NCBI RefSeq assembly: GCF_028502605.1
Contig: NC_079237.1
Location: forward strand, 1,054,001-1,118,000
DNA: 64,000 bases
From: Trichoderma breve
Taxonomy: Eukaryota; Ascomycota; Sordariomycetes; Hypocreales; Hypocreaceae
Direction of reading: 5' to 3'
Below, piece by piece: positions 58,960 to 64,000 of this stretch; within the stretch, counting starts at the first letter, position 1, and every line of letters starts with the position of its first letter. Position numbers and translations under genes: made by a program. Below the pieces are notes generated by a model. It was not told the origin of the DNA. It saw only the letters and a program-made list of their open reading frames with translations, and searched no databases.

Positions 58960-61690
58960 ATGCTCAGCGGCGCCGACTCGGCCCAGGGCCGTCCCCGCAA
59001 GTTCACCATCCAGAGCCAGTTCGGCCGGGCTCGACTGCCGCGGAGCCGCAAGAACCGGCCCTGCGACGCCTGCCGGAGGCGAAAGACGGCGTGTGTGATC
59101 CCTTCGGAGCCTCCTTGTAAGTCTGGCCTAAGCTCTCTGACCGTCGTCGCCTTGCCTGGCCCCTTGCATCCATCTGGGGTGCGGTGCCTCCCTCTGCTAG
59201 AGCTCGAGCCGAGCCGCCGAGCCTCACCGCGCGTCGACAAAGTATGTTGTGCGTGTCGGCTGCGCGTCATGGTGTGCGGGATGTGGATTGTCGACGATGG
59301 ACACTCCTCACACCTCACACCTCACTCGATGCCACGCTGCAACATTTCTTCACCATGACGCGCACGTGTCCGCCTTCTGCTCGTCTGCAGCTATGGAGCT
59401 GCGTGAGTGGCTCGTGGAGGCGTGTGCTGCCCTCCCAAGTGGGAGCGTCCCCTTTTGCCTGTTGGCCGATGCTACATGCATGATGCTGCTGCATCCGGCC
59501 CTCCACAGCTTCGTTTCGTCCCAGCCCGCTGCAGATATACCCAATCTCCCTTACTTACGGAGTCTCCGAATGCTAAAACCGTCGTCGCAGGTCTCTTCTG
59601 CAAGAGCAGGGGACTGACGTGCAAATCTTCGCCTACTCCTGATGAGATATCATCTCAACAAGAGAGCGCCGCCGACAGTACCACTGAGAATGGAGCCTCT
59701 GATGCTGAGCTCGTCACACCTCCAGCCATAGACTCTTCGCCGAGTCTAGCACGCCGTAGCGTCTCGCACTCCAGTCCGGCAGACACGATCCAGTCGTCTG
59801 CAGGCTTGAGCGCCGCTGGAGATTTGAGTCTGGAACAGCAGTCCTCTGGTTCCGCCGCCGTGGTACATCAAGGCCTGGTTGGCCAGAATTCAGATGGCTT
59901 GGACCAACCCTCATATGGTGTCTCTCCTCCGGTCCCTATTCTATCAAACGGTCCTCTTCACACTCTCGAGGACAACTTCAATAGGACCGCTCACTCCATG
60001 GGACCTTCGGCTGAGCAAGATACCTACCTCTTGGATGCCTTTAGGTGTCTCATTATAAGTGAGAACGATGAGATTGATGCCAATATCATCCAGGTTTATC
60101 CAGGAGGTCCTTCGGCAGACGATCGTCCCGTCCACTTTTTGCTGTTGGAGAATGAAAATCCTGACTTCACCAATGAGGCAAAGCAAAGTGCATCGGATGG
60201 GACTGAGAGGCTGGTGTGGCCTTATGGCGAACGCTTAATACGCTTATACTTCAAGCACGTTCATCCCATATACCCTGTTGTCACCAAGGGCCGCTTCCTT
60301 GCCCAGTATAAAAGCAATCGGATGAAGATTCCCGCGTCATTGCGCGGTGCAATATACGGCCTGGCATGCGTCTTCTGGGACCGCGACCCTACCATCAAGG
60401 AGGCCTGTCCTTTCCAGCAGCATCAATGCATAGATCACGCTCATGAGGCGCTCAGGCGTGAGCACGAGAATCCTACTCTCTTCAGCTTACAAGCAGGCCT
60501 TTTGCTCCATCACATCACGCCTCCCGACGTCGACAGTGTTGAGACGCCGAGCATGTGGACCATGACGGCACAAACCACTGCGTGTGCCCAAACGATAGGC
60601 CTTCATCAAGACCCTACTCGATGGAGCATTGAGGATTGGGAGAAGAGAGTGAGAAAGAAGCTCTGGTGGGCGGTATACGCTGCCGACTGTTGGTCTGCAA
60701 TCTGCCACGGGAATCCTCCACACATAAGCCCAACCACATTCAGCACACTTCCACCTGACATGGACGATATTCGAGCCGATGAGACTGTCCCTGAGGATTT
60801 GCGATACTTGGTTGAGCCCGAGGACGCCGTCTTCCAAGCTTCAGTTGGAGCTCGATTTTTGCAGTTTATAAATCTGACCATTGTTCTGAGGGACGTGTTG
60901 GATTGTGCCTTGTAAGTCAAAATCAAACCTTGGTCGGCCATTGCTCACGCGAAATGATTCTTGCAGCCAAGTTCGACCCAATCCATCAACCCTCGCCGAT
61001 AGAACAATGCAACTCGTCATGATGAGAGATAAATTCAATGATTGGCATAGCCTGCTGCCGCAATGCCTCGCTCTTGGTCCCGAAAGAGGCCCAGACACAA
61101 TCAGCAACTGTAAGCTTCGCCACAGCGAGAGTATATGATACTTTGTTGAAGCAGATGCTGACCTATTGACCAAGGCCCCCTGCATCTCACATACTACGCC
61201 ACTCAGGCCCTCTTATACCGAGGCCTAATGTATCCTGCTACCAGAGTGGCCAAAGCCAATCCTGAATCAAACCTTCGCAAGTGGTTCGTCTCTGCTCTGA
61301 CCGAGTTTCGAGGCTTTGTGGACTTTTTCAACTCTATTACTGAGGAAGATTTGCGTGGTTTTTGGTGTCGTCGTGAGTATTTGTCAACCATTTCGGAGCA
61401 ATACAGCCTCGGGAGGCGAAAAAACGTGCTAACGGAAGAAAATAGATGCTCGGTCTCAATTTATCTTGTGTGGAAACTTTCTCATCTACCTCTTCCTACT
61501 GGCATCTGATCAGACACACATTGCGGCCGCGTACCAGCTCCTGCAAGAGTTCCACCAATCTCTAAAGCGTCTCGGGGAAACTTCCCACAAGCCCGGCAGA
61601 CTTTTGATCCGGCCTGCCAGGCTCAGGCTGGATTCCTTCTTCCGCCAGGCCGCCACAATTCTCCGCGGGAGTGAGGCACCCGTCATTTAG
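58960..61690 (+). CDS. Zn2Cys6 fungal transcription factor
   Basis: Nuclear regulator of 687 residues over five exons: 58960-59116, 59591-60911, 60967-61109, 61175-61372 and 61446-61690. The 474-bp first intron splits the zinc cluster. Cys35, 38, 45 and part of Cys53 (CDACRRRKTAC, PPC) are before it, and Cys56 and 63 (LFCKSRGLTC) after. The fungal-specific domain follows, with YFKHVHPIYPVV, LHQDPTRWSIEDWEKRVRKK and WWAVYAADCW. Near the C-terminus is a SQFILCGNFLIYLFLLASD helix. Organisation resembles the DAL81/TamA group of nitrogen regulators, by impression only. Its place just beyond the permease makes it a candidate regulator of that cluster. The acceptor before 61175 (CCAAG) is less usual. 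Confidence 0.87.
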
Positions 61691-62393
61691 CCTATTATCG
61701 CTACAGGTTAGATGAAACTTGGACATTTTTGAGACGAAGAAATTTGCAGATATTTCCCACATGTCCAGTAAATAGTCACCAGGGTCAAGGATATTTTTGT
61801 AGTTATGTGTCTAGTTTAGCATTGCGCGAGCATTTGACATGGCGCGTTGGATATTCCTCGTTCATATCGGCAAACAAAAGATCGCAGTTTCAGTCAGCTC
61901 GACGTACGCACAGTATGACTTACACTCTAGGGTTAGGCAAGCCGTGCATCTCCGGCCATCTCTCTACTAGGAATCATTTCCGAGCTTCGCCACTATGCAC
62001 TGCTGTACCTTGGCATGCATACCAATGCAACTAAAGGACACAGTACTTTTGCGTTCTCATGTACTGCTAATATACGGGTACGCTTCGTATTTACGAATTC
62101 GGATCACGCCGCTTATTCATCTATCTGTGCCTAGATCGTACAAGTGTTGTTGACCACATAAGCCCGCACATCAGTAATCAATCTCGAATGACTAGGGTGT
62201 TATATGTCGGCAGCACGGAAGTAGCAGGTCGAGTTACTCGTTGTGTAAGTGATTTTACCTTTGTTGATATGTACAGTATTTACAAGAGCACATAGATTCC
62301 ATCTCTTTTCTTTCCTTACCCATTATATACATTTGCTGATCAAGGTAGACCATCTCCTTTGAGATGGTCCTCAGGGTATCCCTACTAATTGAT
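61691..62393. other. Convergent intergenic region, no gene seen
   Basis: About 700 bp between convergent 3' ends of two transcription-factor genes. AT-rich, no gene or repeat apparent. Confidence 0.4.
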
Positions 62394-64000
62394 TTAAACA
62401 GACCGTTGAAGTCCAAGTTGTGACCACAGCTTCTGTGCAAACACATTTCCTATCTCCCACTTCTTTGCCCCGTGGGATAGAATCGCCGCAAAAGGTGAAA
62501 GCCAAACGTCCACGTTGCACTTGCACAGATGGACTCCATGCAGCCAGATGGTGCCTCCGTTCCGTATCCAATGGTCCACCTCGGGGCTCTTCCCAGCCCC
62601 CAACGGCACAAATCCAAAGTCTAGCTCGCCACCTACGGGCAGATTCATGCAAGTACATGCAGACGTGTTGTTCTGGATCCACGTCCACAGGATGGCAGCC
62701 CCCGCCGCGATGGTCATGTGTGCGATGGGATCGACCACCTCTGCTTTGAGGTCAGAGGGAGACGTGGTGGAGCCGTAGACGCGATACGCAAAGATGGCGT
62801 GCGAGACGGCGATCCGGGCGTCCTGGGATGTGGCCCAATCGTGGATCTCGGCGTTGTTGATGGGGGGCGTGGTGGAGAGGTTGGCCGGGGTGACGCCTGG
62901 GGAAGAAACGACGGGGAGGCTTTGCATGTAGCTGTGGACGTCGGCGTAGATGTGCATGTTGAGGAGATGGTACAGCATGGTGGCGCTGAAGACGAAGGAG
63001 AAGAAGCGGTCCCGAACGGGTTTCTGCCAGTCCTCGTGGAAGGGTTCCTCCCTGGCCGAGTAGGCCCTCAGAAGGAAGTCGATGTGCATCTTGTGCTGTT
63101 CCGGCTCTTTCCATATGGAGGTCATGCCGTCGAGCTGCAGCTTGCAACGCTTAAGACGGCCTGATATCAGTTCCCTTTGTTCGCTGGATACGCATAGGTT
63201 TGGGTTTGGGCTTCCTCGCATCTTGTTGAGAATCCAGACATAGTTGGTCACGCCCATCATGCGAATCTGCAGGTCCTCGACGAGGATGACGGGCGAGATT
63301 GGTTGCTGCGATCCCAGCGCGAGGTCGCATATCCTATACTGGGCGCGTTCCATGGGCTCCGAGGGCCATCTCCTGAAGAAGACGTCGAGGCCGTAGGCGT
63401 TCCATTGGCCGAATGTGGATGTAAGGCTGAGACTCAACTCTTCGCGCTGCAGAGACGGGGGTTGCTGGGTGAGCAGAGATATGTATGTGTCGAGTTTGAA
63501 CATGTTTGCGACGAGTCTATGACACACGCAAAAGTTAGCACGACGAGCTGTTTTGCCACTCCTGCACGCACGATTTGACTACTAGCTTTACTCACCTTTT
63601 CCATTTCTCCTTCATCGCAAACACCCAGGGGGGGAAGTCGCCGCTGAAGTGAATCCTTATTTGATGATCGATGGCATCGGCGGTGAAGATTCTGAGTTGT
63701 CGACATACAGTGATGAGGAGACTCAAGAGAAGACGGGCCCTTTTCATGTTTTTCTCGCGCTACGAAGATGGGTTAGCATTGTCGTGTTTGTGTGTCTCGC
63801 AAAGGGTATATGAGGGTTTGGCTATCTGGGCAAGACGTACTCCGCTTTCGAATGCGAAAATGATGTTCAACAGGGATGATTGGAGTGACCGGAGAGGCCA
63901 GACGGCATTTGGATCTGCGGTGGATTCTGTCTGTTGAGAGTACGTGTAAGTATCCCGACTACACAATAACATTACCAGCAACTACTTACCAACTCGTCGA
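62394..64000 (-). CDS. Fungal transcription factor, C-terminal part (cut by window edge)
   Basis: Only the 3' portion is present. Exons in transcript order are 63990-64000 (cut), 63841-63930, 63596-63759 and 62394-63516. Donors are GTAAGT, GTACGT and GTGAGT, and the phases of the last three agree. The product has the helical, Trp/Leu-rich character of the fungal-specific transcription factor domain: LQSSLLNIIFAFESG, DFPPWVFAMKEKWKR, TFGQWNAYGLDVFFRRWP and MLYHLLNMHIYADV. The DNA-binding domain lies beyond the right edge, so zinc-cluster or C2H2 type cannot be told. It could help control the adjacent hydantoinase and permease genes, but this is speculative. Confidence 0.82.

Overview
The window is nuclear DNA of a filamentous ascomycete, most likely a Sordariomycete such as a member of the Hypocreales (the order is an inference). 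The evidence is short phase-consistent introns of about 50-70 bp with GTRNGT donors and CTAAY/CTRAY branch points, Zn2Cys6 regulators with fungal-specific domains, a HET-domain protein, an ENA-type sodium pump, the conidiation regulator medA, and a THI4 gene with a eukaryotic TPP riboswitch in a 5' leader intron. No rRNA, tRNA, CRISPR or intact transposon was found.

Layout. 0-6 kb: a Zn2Cys6 factor divergent from a peroxiredoxin-like protein, then a GPI-anchored GH128 glucanase. 6.5-10.3 kb: accessory tract with a spliced but stop-interrupted gene with a Lys/Arg tail, a HET protein with an apparent frameshift, and a small relic. 11.9-17.6 kb: ENA-type P-type ATPase and mitochondrial-type beta-carbonic anhydrase. 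19-22.2 kb: a small island of coiled-coil, RG-rich and zinc-knuckle genes, one intact-looking, the others decayed by CAG>TAG and CGA>TGA type stops. 22.3-27.9 kb: a serine beta-lactamase-like hydrolase and medA. 27.9-43.3 kb: about 15 kb with no convincing gene, lying 5' of medA.

43.3-47.9 kb: a compact three-gene set of a DhaK/DhaL kinase, an RpiB-type isomerase and a divergent triosephosphate-isomerase paralogue. The combination matches the erythrulose kinase and two isomerases of yeast and mycobacterial erythritol catabolism, and would convert erythrulose to erythrose-4-phosphate for the pentose phosphate pathway.

48.6-50.1 kb: THI4 behind a TPP riboswitch. The leader has two candidate 5' splice sites. 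One gives an in-frame N-terminal extension, the other a uORF whose stop overlaps the THI4 start codon.

50.4-64 kb: a probable nitrogen or sulfur scavenging cluster with a hydantoinase fused to a DUF917/S-Me-THD domain, a divergent NCS1 permease whose model needs a 4-nt microexon, and two fungal transcription factors, the last running off the right edge.
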